From: Magnetococcales bacterium WMHbinv6
Lineage (GTDB): Bacteria > Pseudomonadota > Magnetococcia > Magnetococcales > Magnetaquicoccaceae
Length of the DNA: 62,329 nt
Direction: 5' to 3'
NCBI GenBank assembly: GCA_002753135.1
Contig: PDZV01000022.1
Span: 1 to 62,329, forward strand
The stretch's first letter is position 1; the number at the start of each line of letters is the position of its first letter. The notes beneath the pieces are model-generated. The model saw only the letters and a list, made by a program, of their open reading frames with translations, was not told the origin of the DNA and ran no database searches. Of the stretch, positions 49,769-58,871 are shown piece after piece. Made by a program: the position numbers and the translations under genes.

Positions 49769-50941
49769 ATGGTTCGGCGCGATCTGTTGAAAGCCCTGTT
49801 GTATACCGCCAGCGGACTGATTTTGCCGGTGCCGATGGTGGAAGCCCGCTCCCTGACCCGGATCAGCCATCTGCGTTTATGGAACAGCACAGAGCAGACC
49901 CGTCTGGTCTTTGATCTGGATAACTCCCTGCGCTTTTCATTGAAACAACTGAACAATCCAGACCGAATCGTGCTGGAACTGCGTCAGGTGGAGTGGGCGA
50001 TGGATCCGGCCCTGCTGCATATCGATGATCCGGTGGTCGGCGAGCTGCACATGACCCGCCTGGCACCAGGACAGGTGCAACTGGAATGCTTGTTGAAACG
50101 GCCCATGGTGGCCAACGCCTATCTGCTCCATTCGGCGCAAGGCAAGCATCCCCGCCTGGTGGTCGAACTGCAACCCAAAGAAAATTTTGATGATGATACT
50201 GATCCGGCCCGGGCCAGCCTGGTGGCACAAACCCGTGGTCGAGAACCGGTGATCGTCATTGATCCGGGACACGGCGGCGAGGATCCCGGTGCCATCGGTC
50301 ATGCTGGCACCTACGAAAAACATGTCACCCTGGAAGTGGGGCGCAAACTGGTGCGCGCCCTGGGCAGTGCGGGCTTCAAGGCCCATCTGACCCGCAGCGA
50401 CGATTATTTTGTCGGGTTACGGAAACGTGTTTCCATCGCTCGCAAGCATGGTGCTGATTTGTTTGTCAGTTTGCATGCGGATGCGTTTCGGATACAGTCG
50501 GCACGCGGTGCTTCTGTCTACTGTCTTTCCGATCGGGGCAAGCCCGAACCGGATCGGGCTCTGCGCTCTCTGGTGGAAAAAGAGAACAGCGCCGACTTGA
50601 TCGGCGGCGTCGATCTGGGTCAGGTGGCCGATCCAGAACTGCGCGACATTCTCATGGATCTCTCGCAACGCGATGCCCGCAACCGGGCTCTGGCTTACGG
50701 CACCAGCCTGCTCAACTCTTTGAAAAAAGTCCCCTCGCTGCGCATCCATTTTCGTGGTGTCAAACAGGCCGGCTTTGCGGTTTTGAAAGCGCCGGACATA
50801 CCGTCCGTTCTGGTGGAAATGGCCTTTTTATCCAATCGGGATGAAGAGCTGCAGTTGCGCCGTACCGAGCATCAAGAGGCCCTGGTCCGTGCCTTGACCC
50901 ACGGCACGCAATCGTTTTTCCGCTCTGCCTCTCTGGCCTGA
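49769..50941 (+). CDS. N-acetylmuramoyl-L-alanine amidase (AmiC-like)
   Basis: A periplasmic amidase that cuts peptidoglycan stem peptides for cell separation. It has 390 residues from the ATG at 49769; a TTG four codons earlier follows GGAGG directly. A twin-arginine-like start (VRRDLLKALLY) precedes a hydrophobic segment. An AMIN domain (about 30-125, LRFSLKQLNNPDRIVLEL) targets the septum or envelope. The Amidase_3 domain has the zinc motif DPGHGGEDPGAIG, SLHADAF and VEMAFLSN. Its stop codon directly abuts the stop of the convergent gap gene. Confidence 0.9.
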   Translation: MVRRDLLKALLYTASGLILPVPMVEARSLTRISHLRLWNSTEQTRLVFDLDNSLRFSLKQLNNPDRIVLELRQVEWAMDPALLHIDDPVVGELHMTRLAPGQVQLECLLKRPMVANAYLLHSAQGKHPRLVVELQPKENFDDDTDPARASLVAQTRGREPVIVIDPGHGGEDPGAIGHAGTYEKHVTLEVGRKLVRALGSAGFKAHLTRSDDYFVGLRKRVSIARKHGADLFVSLHADAFRIQSARGASVYCLSDRGKPEPDRALRSLVEKENSADLIGGVDLGQVADPELRDILMDLSQRDARNRALAYGTSLLNSLKKVPSLRIHFRGVKQAGFAVLKAPDIPSVLVEMAFLSNRDEELQLRRTEHQEALVRALTHGTQSFFRSASLA

Positions 50942-51964
50942 TCACCCCTCCCCCCCCCTGGCCGCAATCCGGTTGAACAACTCCACCAACCGGTTACAGT
51001 AGCCTGTCTCATTATCATACCAAGCCAATATTTTGACATGCGTCTGATCGATCACCCGGGTAGAAAGGGCATCAATCACCGCCGAACGGGGATCATTGCT
51101 GTAGTCGATGGAGACCAGCGGTCTGCTCTCAAAGCCCAAAATGCCAGACAACGTCCCCTCTGCCGCCTGTTGCAACAACCCGTTGACCTCCTGCTCTGTC
51201 GTGGCGCGGGCCACCTCAAAGGTCATGTCGGTCAACGAGGCGTGCAGGAGCGGCACCCGCACTGCCATACCATCGATTTTGCCCGCCAACTGCGGAAAGA
51301 TGTGGCCAATGGCGCGGGCGGCACTGGTGGTGGTCGGAATCATCGACAGGGATGCCGCCCGCCCTCGCCGCCAGTCGCTGCGGTAACTGTCGACCACGCT
51401 TTGTGAATTATTGGCACAGTGAATGGTGGTCATCGAACCGCGCACGATACCCAACCCCTCAAGAATCACCTTGACCACCGGGGCCAGCGAATTGGTGGTA
51501 CAGGAGGCGGCAGTGACGATGCGATGACGCTGTGGATCATACGCCTGTTCATTGACCCCCATCACCACATTCAATACCGCCGGATCAAGAATCGGTGTAG
51601 AGACCACGACCGTGCGCACCCCGTGCGCCAGAGAGGGTTGCAGCCGTTCAACATGCTTGTGTTGACCCGTTGCATCCAGCAACAGTTCGACCCCCTGCTC
51701 TGCCCACGGGATCCGTGCCTGCTCCGGCACCTGGCTCAAAACAATCCGTTGCCCGTCGATCTGCAACGCCCCCGGCTGGCTCTCCACCGGCACAGACCAG
51801 CGTCCATGGGTGGAATCCTGTTGCAACAGATGGGCAGCGCAGGCGGCATCTCCTGATAAATCATTGACATGCACAACCTGCCAACCGGATGCTTTCTGCC
51901 AGGCCGTGCGCATGAACTGCCGACCTATCCGGCCAAAGCCATTGATGCCAACCCGTACCGTCAT
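50942..51964 (-). CDS. gap: Glyceraldehyde-3-phosphate dehydrogenase family (GapA/Epd type)
   Basis: A 340-residue NAD-dependent dehydrogenase. The Rossmann loop GINGFGRIGR is at 6-15 and the catalytic cysteine lies in ASCTTNSLAPV near 160. It could act in glycolysis or, as Epd, in erythrose-4-phosphate oxidation. The ATG with AAGAGGAG upstream is used; an upstream frame to 52021 is open but adds an unrelated stretch. It converges on the amidase with no bases between the stops. No pgk, tkt or fba gene is adjacent, so the role is set only by similarity. Confidence 0.88.
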   Translation of the reverse strand: MTVRVGINGFGRIGRQFMRTAWQKASGWQVVHVNDLSGDAACAAHLLQQDSTHGRWSVPVESQPGALQIDGQRIVLSQVPEQARIPWAEQGVELLLDATGQHKHVERLQPSLAHGVRTVVVSTPILDPAVLNVVMGVNEQAYDPQRHRIVTAASCTTNSLAPVVKVILEGLGIVRGSMTTIHCANNSQSVVDSYRSDWRRGRAASLSMIPTTTSAARAIGHIFPQLAGKIDGMAVRVPLLHASLTDMTFEVARATTEQEVNGLLQQAAEGTLSGILGFESRPLVSIDYSNDPRSAVIDALSTRVIDQTHVKILAWYDNETGYCNRLVELFNRIAARGGEG

Positions 51965-52213
51965 CCAGACCACTCCTCTTACCCGCATCCAACCACAGGC
52001 GAACCCCTCTCCCGCCCACAATCGGTCTGCAGTGTACCCCTACTCCTCATGGCAAGCAAAGTGTTACGCTGGCCGCCTGCAGCTGTCGGGAGAACACGGA
52101 AACTTGGTTGTAGACAGGGCAAAGGCAATCTGTTATGCTGATAGGATTATCTGCGCTTGGGTCAGGGCAGAAATACCAAAAAAATCTCTCACAAAGAGGT
52201 CAATGAAAAACAC

Positions 52214-53146
52214 ATGGCACTTCCTGCAATCCGAAAACCCGTCGTCCTGACGACACGGCAAACCATCAATGATGCCTTCGAAGCCATCATGCGCCATAAC
52301 TTTGACGACATGCAACAATGGATTCCTGTTGCCTTCAGCCGTGAAGATATCGAAGGCGTACATCAGGTCCGTGTCTCCCTGCGCCGCTTGCGCTCGGCCA
52401 TCTCCGTCTTCCGCAGAGCCATCCCCCGCACCATCACCGATCCCTGGAACGAGGAGATGCGTTGGGTCGCCAGCGAATTTGGCCCCACCCGTGACCTGGA
52501 CGTGCTGATCTCCGAAGGGCTGGAGAGCGTTGCTGGTAAAATTCCGTTGCCGGAGGGTGAACAAAAATTGCTCTCCGTCGCCAGACAGCATCAGGATGCC
52601 GCCTATGCCCGCATCCGCCAGTTGATCGAAAGCGAGCGCTACAAGACCTTTGTCACCAATTTTGACCAATGGATTACCGTGCGCGGTTGGTTCCAGGTGG
52701 ATATGCCGGCTGAAACCCGTGCTTATATGGTCAACGAAATCGCCTTTTACGCCAAAAAAGTGTTGAGCAAGCGGCTCAAGGTGGTTCTCAACGCCGGAAC
52801 CACGCTGGATGCCCTCTCCGACCCGGAGTTGCATCAACTGCGCATCGAGTGCAAAAAACTGCGCTATGCCACAGAGTTTTTTTCGGCTTTGTTCGACAAC
52901 AAAGCGATGAGCGAATTTACCGGGCAACTCAAAGAGGTACAGGGTCTGTTGGGCATTCTCAACGATGTGGCGGTGATGCCCACCCTGGTCAACCAGCTGC
53001 TGCAAGGCAGTTCGGACCTGGAAATGCACAGCTATGCCGGGGCCTTGATTGGTTGGCGCAGCTATCAGGGTGCCGACATTCGCAAACAACTGGTCACCCC
53101 CTGGAAAAATTTTTCCCGCACTTTTGCCCCCTGGGAAAAACGCTGA
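52214..53146 (+). CDS. CHAD domain protein
   Basis: A 310-residue all-helical protein. The conserved CHAD histidines and basic clusters are visible: GVHQVRVSLRRLRSAI near 50, RDLDVLI, ELHQLRIECKKLRYATEFF and DVAVMP. CHAD domains bind inorganic polyphosphate and localise to polyphosphate granules in studied cases. PPK2 is encoded in the window at 27260, but the genes are not linked. The start is the ATG at 52214; an in-frame TTG at 52157 also exists. A strong terminator follows. Confidence 0.9.
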   Translation: MALPAIRKPVVLTTRQTINDAFEAIMRHNFDDMQQWIPVAFSREDIEGVHQVRVSLRRLRSAISVFRRAIPRTITDPWNEEMRWVASEFGPTRDLDVLISEGLESVAGKIPLPEGEQKLLSVARQHQDAAYARIRQLIESERYKTFVTNFDQWITVRGWFQVDMPAETRAYMVNEIAFYAKKVLSKRLKVVLNAGTTLDALSDPELHQLRIECKKLRYATEFFSALFDNKAMSEFTGQLKEVQGLLGILNDVAVMPTLVNQLLQGSSDLEMHSYAGALIGWRSYQGADIRKQLVTPWKNFSRTFAPWEKR

Positions 53147-53177
53147 CCCCTCTCCGCCGGCAGCGCCGCTTCCAGAA

Positions 53178-53219
53178 ACCGGATTCCGCCCCGTTGCGGA
53201 GTCCGGTTTTCTTTTTTTT
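53178..53219 (+). terminator. Rho-independent terminator after the CHAD gene
   Basis: An 11-bp stem (CCGGATTCCGC with GCGGAGTCCGG, one T-G pair) and a 6-base loop are followed by TTTTCTTTTTTTT. It ends the plus-strand CHAD transcript 30 bases after the stop, before the convergent etfA gene. Confidence 0.9.
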
Positions 53220-53231
53220 CAGGCCAGAAAA

Positions 53232-54170
53232 CTATTCCGTGCCCTGCAGCCACTCTGGAAGCAACTGATAGAGATCCCCCTGCAGTGACCAGTCGGCAAT
53301 TTGCATCAACGGAGCCAGCGGATCGCTATTGATGGCGACAATGGTTTTGGCCTGTTTAATCCCGGCCAGGTGGGGTATGGAACCGGAAATACCGATACCG
53401 ATATAGAGATCCGGGGCGATGACCTGTCCGGTTTGCCCGATCTGGGCCGTACTCGGCTGCAACCCGGCATCCACCGCCGCCCGCGAGGCCCCGACCGCTG
53501 CCGACAGCCGTTCGGCCAGCGTTTCGATCAAGGCAAAACTGCCCCCGGCTATCAATCCTCCGCCACCGGCGACCACACGCCGGGCGGTGGCCAGCTCGGG
53601 ACGATCGTTGTTTTGCAGCGGCGTTCGTTGCAACAGAGTGGCACCCCCCGGCCACGGCGGGCAGGTAAAACGGTGCAACGGCGGCGCGGGCGCGGCCTCC
53701 CGGGGCTGCGCGGCAAAGGCAAACGGTTGCAGAGTCAAACAGACCGGCAGCCCGCTCACCTGGACGGTGGCCAGCATATGTCCGCTCAGGCGCGGCAACA
53801 CAAAGGTATCGGCAGAACAGATGCGCTGCACGCCGGTCAACATCGGGCGGGCCAACAGCGCCGCCACACGCGGCAACAGCGTCACCCCCAACGGCGAATC
53901 GGCCATCGCGAGATAAGAAAAAGGCTCCACCTGCCCGACCAGCCAGGCAGCGACCGCCTCCGGGCAGACGCCCTCCGCACCTGCAGACGATAAAGACCAG
54001 TGGGCGACCACCGGCTGCCAATGGGGCAGCACCTGCCCGGCAACCTCGCCCAACCACAACACCGTCACCTCACCCAAGGGAGCCATAGCTGCCACCAGTC
54101 GATCCAGGCGGCTGTCTCCCTCCTGGCGCAACCCTTCCGCTTCTGCCAACAACAGCACGGCCACGCTCAC
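53232..54170 (-). CDS. etfA: Electron transfer flavoprotein alpha subunit (EtfA/FixB)
   Basis: The FAD-binding subunit of an electron-transfer flavoprotein. It has 312 residues. The C-terminal FAD domain is clear: VVAGGGGLIAGGSF, AVGASRAAVDAG, IGQTGQVIAPDLYIG and GISGSIPHLAGIKQA with VAINSDP. The N-terminal domain is alanine-rich and divergent. I place the start at a GTG (54170) that overlaps the etfB stop; the frame is open far upstream inside etfB but without support. No dehydrogenase or quinone oxidoreductase gene is next to it. Confidence 0.9.
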   Translation of the reverse strand: MSVAVLLLAEAEGLRQEGDSRLDRLVAAMAPLGEVTVLWLGEVAGQVLPHWQPVVAHWSLSSAGAEGVCPEAVAAWLVGQVEPFSYLAMADSPLGVTLLPRVAALLARPMLTGVQRICSADTFVLPRLSGHMLATVQVSGLPVCLTLQPFAFAAQPREAAPAPPLHRFTCPPWPGGATLLQRTPLQNNDRPELATARRVVAGGGGLIAGGSFALIETLAERLSAAVGASRAAVDAGLQPSTAQIGQTGQVIAPDLYIGIGISGSIPHLAGIKQAKTIVAINSDPLAPLMQIADWSLQGDLYQLLPEWLQGTE

Positions 54171-54964
54171 ATCTCCCCGGCGGATCGCCCGGCAGAGTGC
54201 GGCGGCAACACCCCCTGCTGCTGCAGAGCGTGCAACAACTGCTTCAGCGTGGCAACCCGCTGCCCAGCAGGGCGGGCTTCGGGCAACTGCCAACCGAGCA
54301 GGCGCAGCGACCCTTCCTCGGCCAGATGCCACGCTGCAGGCGACAGACGCTGCAACGGTTTGCGCCGGGCTTTGAGCAGGTTGGGCAAGCTGGCATAGCG
54401 TACGCCGCCACTCTCGGCAATTCCGTTCAAACGCCAATCCACCGTCACCACCGCCGGTAACGGCAGCGACCAACGTTCGTGAAACCCCTCCCACTCCCGC
54501 TCGACCAGCGCCGTCTGCCCGTGCAGCGCCAGGCCGCTGACGTGGGTCATCTGCCCCCAGCCCAGCAGTGCCGCAGCCATCGGCCCGGTTTGGTTGTGGT
54601 TATGGTCAATGGTCTGGCGGCCACAAAGCAGCAGATCCACTTGCCAATGGCGGGCCACCGCCGCCAAGCCCCTGGCCACCGCCAGCGGTGACCACTCCTC
54701 TTCGCTCTGCAGCAAGCACGCCTGATCCGCCCCCATAGCCAAGGCGGTCCGCAAATGGTTTTCCCAGGCAGCGGGTCCGACGCTGACCACCCCGATCTGC
54801 TCCACCGCGCCAGCCTCGCGCAAGCGCAACGCCGCCTCCAGGGCCAGTTCATCAAACGGATTGATCTGTGTCGCTTCCGCTGGCGCGGCCTCTTCCCCTG
54901 TGGCGGTCAAAGGGATCGGCTGGGTCGGATCGCGGACCGGCTTCAAGGCAACCAAAATTTTCAC
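54167..54964 (-). CDS. etfB: Electron transfer flavoprotein beta subunit (EtfB/FixA)
   Basis: The partner subunit binding AMP or a second FAD. It has 265 residues: an N-terminal MKILVALKPVRDP strand, NPFDELALEAALRL, VVSVGP, and DLLLCGRQTIDHNHNQTGP, which match the family nucleotide site. It begins with GTG, overlapping the dsbA stop (GTGA), and overlaps etfA in the same way. The run osmC-dsbA-etfB-etfA is therefore one transcript. Electron donor and acceptor are unknown. Confidence 0.92.
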   Translation of the reverse strand: MKILVALKPVRDPTQPIPLTATGEEAAPAEATQINPFDELALEAALRLREAGAVEQIGVVSVGPAAWENHLRTALAMGADQACLLQSEEEWSPLAVARGLAAVARHWQVDLLLCGRQTIDHNHNQTGPMAAALLGWGQMTHVSGLALHGQTALVEREWEGFHERWSLPLPAVVTVDWRLNGIAESGGVRYASLPNLLKARRKPLQRLSPAAWHLAEEGSLRLLGWQLPEARPAGQRVATLKQLLHALQQQGVLPPHSAGRSAGEM

Positions 54965-55596
54965 TTTTTGGCCAGTTCCTCGATAATCGCAAAGAGGCGG
55001 TCATAATCCACCCCATCTGCTCCTCCTTTGGCATGCTTGCTGGGCAAGAGCAGATAGCTGCCATTGACCACCAGCGTCGGGGTAAAAGAGACCTTATAAG
55101 CCGTTTGCAACGATTTGGCCTGTGACAGTTTGGCAGAGACACCAAAGGCGTTGAGCTGGGCCTGAAACGCCTTGCCATCCAACCCCAGCCCTTCGGCCAT
55201 GAAGATCAACTCTTCGGCATTTTCAATATCGCCGGTGTGGTTGAAATGGGCATTAAAAATTGCCTGTTTCATCGCCTCGCCCTTGCCGAGAAATTCGGCA
55301 GCAAAAAAGGCACGTACCGGCATATCGGTCTGTTTGCCCCAATAGACTGGAATAGAGCGAAAAGTATATTTTGACTTGTTTTTTTCTGCCCACTCTGCTG
55401 TATGCGGGGCCAGCGACGCACAGTGCGGACATTTAAAATTGAAAACTTCCACCACCTCCGGTTTATCCCCGGAACGGGGCACCGCCGGAGAAATCTGCTC
55501 ATAATGGATCCCCGCCTGCAACGGTTCGCCTGCCCCGGCCAGCCAGGACAGCAGCAAACTGATCCCCAATCCGAAAGCAAAAACAGTACGCCGCAT
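54961..55596 (-). CDS. dsbA: Thiol:disulfide interchange protein DsbA family
   Basis: A periplasmic oxidoreductase that introduces disulfide bonds. It has 211 residues, a signal peptide (1-28, ending GEPLQA), and the active site CPHC in FNFKCPHCASLAPH near 57-60. The cis-proline loop is in VSFTPTLVVNG. It is followed by etfB with a four-base overlap and preceded by the OsmC-like gene with three bases between. DsbB is not in the window. Confidence 0.92.
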   Translation of the reverse strand: MRRTVFAFGLGISLLLSWLAGAGEPLQAGIHYEQISPAVPRSGDKPEVVEVFNFKCPHCASLAPHTAEWAEKNKSKYTFRSIPVYWGKQTDMPVRAFFAAEFLGKGEAMKQAIFNAHFNHTGDIENAEELIFMAEGLGLDGKAFQAQLNAFGVSAKLSQAKSLQTAYKVSFTPTLVVNGSYLLLPSKHAKGGADGVDYDRLFAIIEELAKK

Positions 55597-55599
55597 GAA

Positions 55600-56025
55600 T
55601 CACCCTTCCACAATTTCAAAAGAGGTATGAATGTGAGCCGTTTTTCCCAGCATGGCCGAGGCGGAGCAGTAGGTCTGTTCGGACAGGCGAATGGCCCTTT
55701 CCACAGCATTGGCAGGTAAAGCCTTGCCTGTGACCACAAAATGCAGGAAAATCTCCAGAAATACTTTGGGATCGCTTTCGGCGCGCACCCCTTTGAGCGT
55801 CGCCACACAATCGGTCACCGCGTGCCGTCCCTTGCGCAGAATGGTCACCACATCGATGGAAGCACAGCCACCCATGCCGATCAGCAAGAGTTCCATAGGG
55901 CGCACCCCCATGTCACGTCCGCCGACGCTTGGCGCGGCATCCATGACCAGGGAGTGTCCTGAACCGGATTCTCCCACCATCTGCATGCCTTCGATCAATT
56001 TTACCCGTGCGGTCAGTTCCGCCAT
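55600..56025 (-). CDS. OsmC/Ohr-family protein (YhfA-like)
   Basis: A 141-residue protein of the OsmC superfamily. The phrase PMELLLIGMGGCASIDVV contains the first reactive cysteine, and the second is in EQTYCSASAMLGK; both fit a thiol peroxidase-type pair, although YhfA members are less studied. The ATG at 56025 has AAGGAGA; a longer frame is open to 56091. It is first in the run that continues with dsbA, suggesting a redox role. Confidence 0.87.
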   Translation of the reverse strand: MAELTARVKLIEGMQMVGESGSGHSLVMDAAPSVGGRDMGVRPMELLLIGMGGCASIDVVTILRKGRHAVTDCVATLKGVRAESDPKVFLEIFLHFVVTGKALPANAVERAIRLSEQTYCSASAMLGKTAHIHTSFEIVEG

Positions 56026-56190
56026 AGCTGTCTCCTTACCTGTCCACTGTCGCCCGCCTGCTTCGGGCCGGGAAAAAAAGGTTGCAAACACGAGTCAAGC
56101 AGGTTCACTCTGTGGTAACATGTCACGTCGCCATGGTCAAATGAATCGGGGCTAAAGGTCAAGTACTGATCAACAGGGGAACCATTTCTG

Positions 56191-57300
56191 ATGAAAAAAG
56201 AGTCCGGCACCATTCCATCTCTCAATTCGGAACATAAACAGATTGCCCTGCTGGAAACGTTGCTGCGCGAACGCAGCGGCGAACGGCATGTGGTGATTTT
56301 GCAGGATTTTCCTGACCCGGATGCCCTCTCCTGCGGCTTTGCCTATCGCTGCATCGCCGCCGCCTGGGGCATCGAAGCCGATATTTTGTACGGGGGGCGA
56401 ATCAGCCATCAAGAGAATATCGCCATGGTCAATCTGCTCAATATTCCGGCGTCGCAGTACGATGAACACGAATTTCCGAAAGGTTATTATCAGGGCAGCG
56501 TCTTTGTCGACGGACAAGGGACCACCTCTTCGCTGGTGGAACGGTTATGCAAGGCAGAAATTCCGGTTCTTGCCGTGGTCGATCACCATGCGCCGCAAGA
56601 TAAACTTAAACCCATTTTTGCCGATTTGCGCCCGTCGGTGGGGGCATGTGCCTCCATTTTTGTCGATTATCTGCAAGGGGGCCTGTTGCCCCTGGTTTCA
56701 AAACCGGAACATCGTTATCTGGCCACCGCCCTGATGCACGGCATCATCTCGGAGACCGGGGCCCTGATCGAAGCGCAACCGCCCGATTTTACTGCTGCCG
56801 CCTATTTGCAACCTTTCTGTGACCGTGATGTGTTGAACGAAATCCTCCATCAACAACGCAGTCAAAAGGTGATGGAGGTGATTCGTCTGGCCCTGGAAAA
56901 CCGGGTGATTCGTTCCGGATTTTGCATCACCGGGGTGGGCTATTTGCGGGCGGCGGATCGGGACGCCCTGCCGCAGGCCGCCGACTTTCTGCTCACCGAA
57001 GAGACGGTGCATACGGTGATTGTTTTCGGCATCGTGCAGGGCGACAAAGAGGAGATTCACGGCTCTTTGCGCACCACCCGGCTGTCGTTGTCGCCGGATC
57101 AGTTTCTCAAAGATGCCCTGGGCCGCACGGAGGGGGGATCCCATTATGGCGGGGGCAAGGCCCGGGCGGGTGGTTTTGAAATTCCTTTGGGCTTTCTCGC
57201 CGGGCAGGATGATCCGGAGTTGGCCAAGCTGAAATGGGAAACGTTTAACGCCAAAATTCAGAAAAAATTTCTCACCAAAATTGGCGCGGAAGATCAATAG
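56191..57300 (+). CDS. DHH-family phosphoesterase (NrnA-like)
   Basis: A 369-residue phosphoesterase of the DHH/DHHA1 type. The metal motifs FPDPDALSCG, VDGQG and VVDHHAP are present, and the DHHA1 domain ends in GGSHYGGGKARAGG near 325. The family includes nanoRNases and pAp phosphatases. The start is ATG at 56191. Its TAG stop shares a base with the lipA GTG start, so the two are coupled. The promoter is not clearly visible in the 160 bases between it and the OsmC-like gene. Confidence 0.9.
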   Translation: MKKESGTIPSLNSEHKQIALLETLLRERSGERHVVILQDFPDPDALSCGFAYRCIAAAWGIEADILYGGRISHQENIAMVNLLNIPASQYDEHEFPKGYYQGSVFVDGQGTTSSLVERLCKAEIPVLAVVDHHAPQDKLKPIFADLRPSVGACASIFVDYLQGGLLPLVSKPEHRYLATALMHGIISETGALIEAQPPDFTAAAYLQPFCDRDVLNEILHQQRSQKVMEVIRLALENRVIRSGFCITGVGYLRAADRDALPQAADFLLTEETVHTVIVFGIVQGDKEEIHGSLRTTRLSLSPDQFLKDALGRTEGGSHYGGGKARAGGFEIPLGFLAGQDDPELAKLKWETFNAKIQKKFLTKIGAEDQ

Positions 57301-58166
57301 TGGTGTCTGTGCTGCGCAAACCCGCCTGGCTGAAAGTCAGCGACGCCCGCAGCGCCGAATATCTGGCCGTGGACCGCCTGTTGCGGCAGCAACAGCTCAG
57401 CACGGTCTGCTCTTCGGCCTTGTGCCCCAACCGGGGCGGCTGCTGGCGGGACGGCACGGCAGCGTTCATGATTCTTGGCAACCTTTGCACCCGCAACTGT
57501 GCCTTTTGTGCCGTACCGAGCGGCAAACCGGCCCCGGTTGATCACGAGGAACCGGCCCGTCTGGTCGCCGCCATCGCCCAACTGGCGTTACGCCATGTGG
57601 TGATCACCTCGGTGGATCGCGATGATCTGGCCGATGGCGGTACCGGCCATTTTGTCGCCTGCGTCCAGGCCATCCGCGCTGCCTCTCTGCCACACACCCC
57701 GAGCATTGAGCTGCTGACCCCCGATTTTCGCGGCAAGGAGGGAGCCCTGGCCACCCTGCTCGCCTGCCGCCCGGAGGTCTTCAACCACAACATGGAGACC
57801 GTCGCCCGCCTCTACCCACAGGTGCGACCAGCCGCCCGTTACGCCTATTCGCTGCAGGTACTGGCCCAGGCCGCCGCCTCTGGTCTGCGCTGCAAATCAG
57901 GCATCATGCTCGGACTCGGGGAAAGCGACGATGAGGTCGCAACCCTGTTGCAGGATCTGCGCAGCGCCGGGGTCACCTTGTTGACCATCGGTCAATATCT
58001 GCAACCCACCCGCGCGCAACACCCGGTGGTCCGCTACCTCCCCCCGGAAGCCTTCCAAACCTGGCGAAGCCATGCTCTTTCCCTGGGCTTTCAAGCCGTC
58101 GAAAGCCACCCCCTGGCCCGCTCCTCCTTCCACGCCCGCCAACTGCTCACCGACGCCCACCCCTGA
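57300..58166 (+). CDS. lipA: Lipoyl synthase LipA
   Basis: This radical-SAM enzyme inserts two sulfurs into octanoyl groups. It has 288 residues. The radical-SAM cluster is CTRNCAFC near 62-69, the auxiliary cluster cysteines lie in VCSSALCPNRGGC, and the C-terminal serine ligand region is ARSSFHAR. It starts with GTG at 57300, overlapping the DHH gene stop. Its N-terminus is a little shorter than usual. The partner lipB is at 25520, far away. Confidence 0.95.
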   Translation: MVSVLRKPAWLKVSDARSAEYLAVDRLLRQQQLSTVCSSALCPNRGGCWRDGTAAFMILGNLCTRNCAFCAVPSGKPAPVDHEEPARLVAAIAQLALRHVVITSVDRDDLADGGTGHFVACVQAIRAASLPHTPSIELLTPDFRGKEGALATLLACRPEVFNHNMETVARLYPQVRPAARYAYSLQVLAQAAASGLRCKSGIMLGLGESDDEVATLLQDLRSAGVTLLTIGQYLQPTRAQHPVVRYLPPEAFQTWRSHALSLGFQAVESHPLARSSFHARQLLTDAHP

Positions 58167-58204
58167 GCCCCAAAAAAAAATTCACCCCACCACACTGCAA
58201 CTCC

Positions 58205-58233
58205 TTGACCCACCCCGCAACCTCCTGTATAAG
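58205..58233 (+). promoter_or_regulatory. Sigma-70 promoter of tRNA-Ile
   Basis: TTGACC (58205-58210) and TATAAG (58228-58233) are 17 bases apart. Transcription would start about 20 bases before the mature tRNA 5' end. Confidence 0.75.
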
Positions 58234-58258
58234 TTCCGGCTCTGTTGCTGATCTAGTT

Positions 58259-58335
<77 letters not shown>

Positions 58336-58364
58336 TTTTTAAGTTGCAAGATCGATGTCTTCAA

Positions 58365-58391
58365 AGGTCGCCCACTACGGCGGCCTTTTTT
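58365..58391 (+). terminator. Rho-independent terminator after tRNA-Ile
   Basis: An 8-bp stem AGGTCGCC/GGCGGCCT and a 6-base loop are followed by six T residues (58386-58391). Confidence 0.8.
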
Positions 58392-58682
58392 GTTGGGAAT
58401 TCGACAATATTTTCAAGGGTTGCGGAGAAGCGTCTGTTTTCAACCCTACTCCGTAAGGTCGGCCAACGCATACCGCTGGCTCAAAAACGAATAATTTTTC
58501 TTCACCCTATCACCCCCCCCCCGAGGACTTCCCTTGATCCGATCCTACGGCCTACTAATACCAATCTATCTTTAGAAATCAATTAGTTAATCAATAAATC
58601 TCCTTTACCCGTTTCGATCCCTTCTCCTAATCGTTACCAAGCAGAAGGAGTATTTGGTTATGCGCTAACCAACAAAAAGAAC
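58392..58682. other. AT-rich non-coding stretch between tRNA-Ile and the deaminase promoter
   Basis: No convincing gene lies here. It includes a run of ten C residues (58513-58522) and becomes strongly AT-rich from about 58550. An RBS-like GAAGGAG precedes ATG CGC TAA at about 58660, a two-codon ORF inside an inverted repeat. I saw no perfect direct repeat of the tRNA 3' end that would mark an attachment site within this stretch. Confidence 0.4.
58654..58672. repeat. Perfect inverted repeat upstream of the deaminase promoter
   Basis: TTGGTTA and TAACCAA (7 bp) flank a 5-base centre, 10 bases before the -35 at 58683. It could be an operator or an RNA hairpin. Confidence 0.5.
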
Positions 58683-58710
58683 TTGACAAATATTGTTAGA
58701 TACATACAAT
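58683..58710 (+). promoter_or_regulatory. Sigma-70 promoter of the deaminase leader
   Basis: TTGACA (58683-58688) and TACAAT (58705-58710) are separated by 16 bases. The transcript would start near 58717, leaving an AT-rich leader of about 155 nt before the ATG at 58872. A second possible -10 TATAAT lies at 58773-58778 with a poor -35. Confidence 0.65.
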
Positions 58711-58871
58711 CTAAAATAAAATGATTTTTATCACACAACTCAACAACCCATTCTTTCGCATAAACGCTTTTATATAATTTATTTTTATTTGCACTGGCTG
58801 TTGCAACATCAAAGCATTGCAGTCGTTCAATATTTTATCATCTTATACAATAGTTTAAGCGTGGAGGAATT

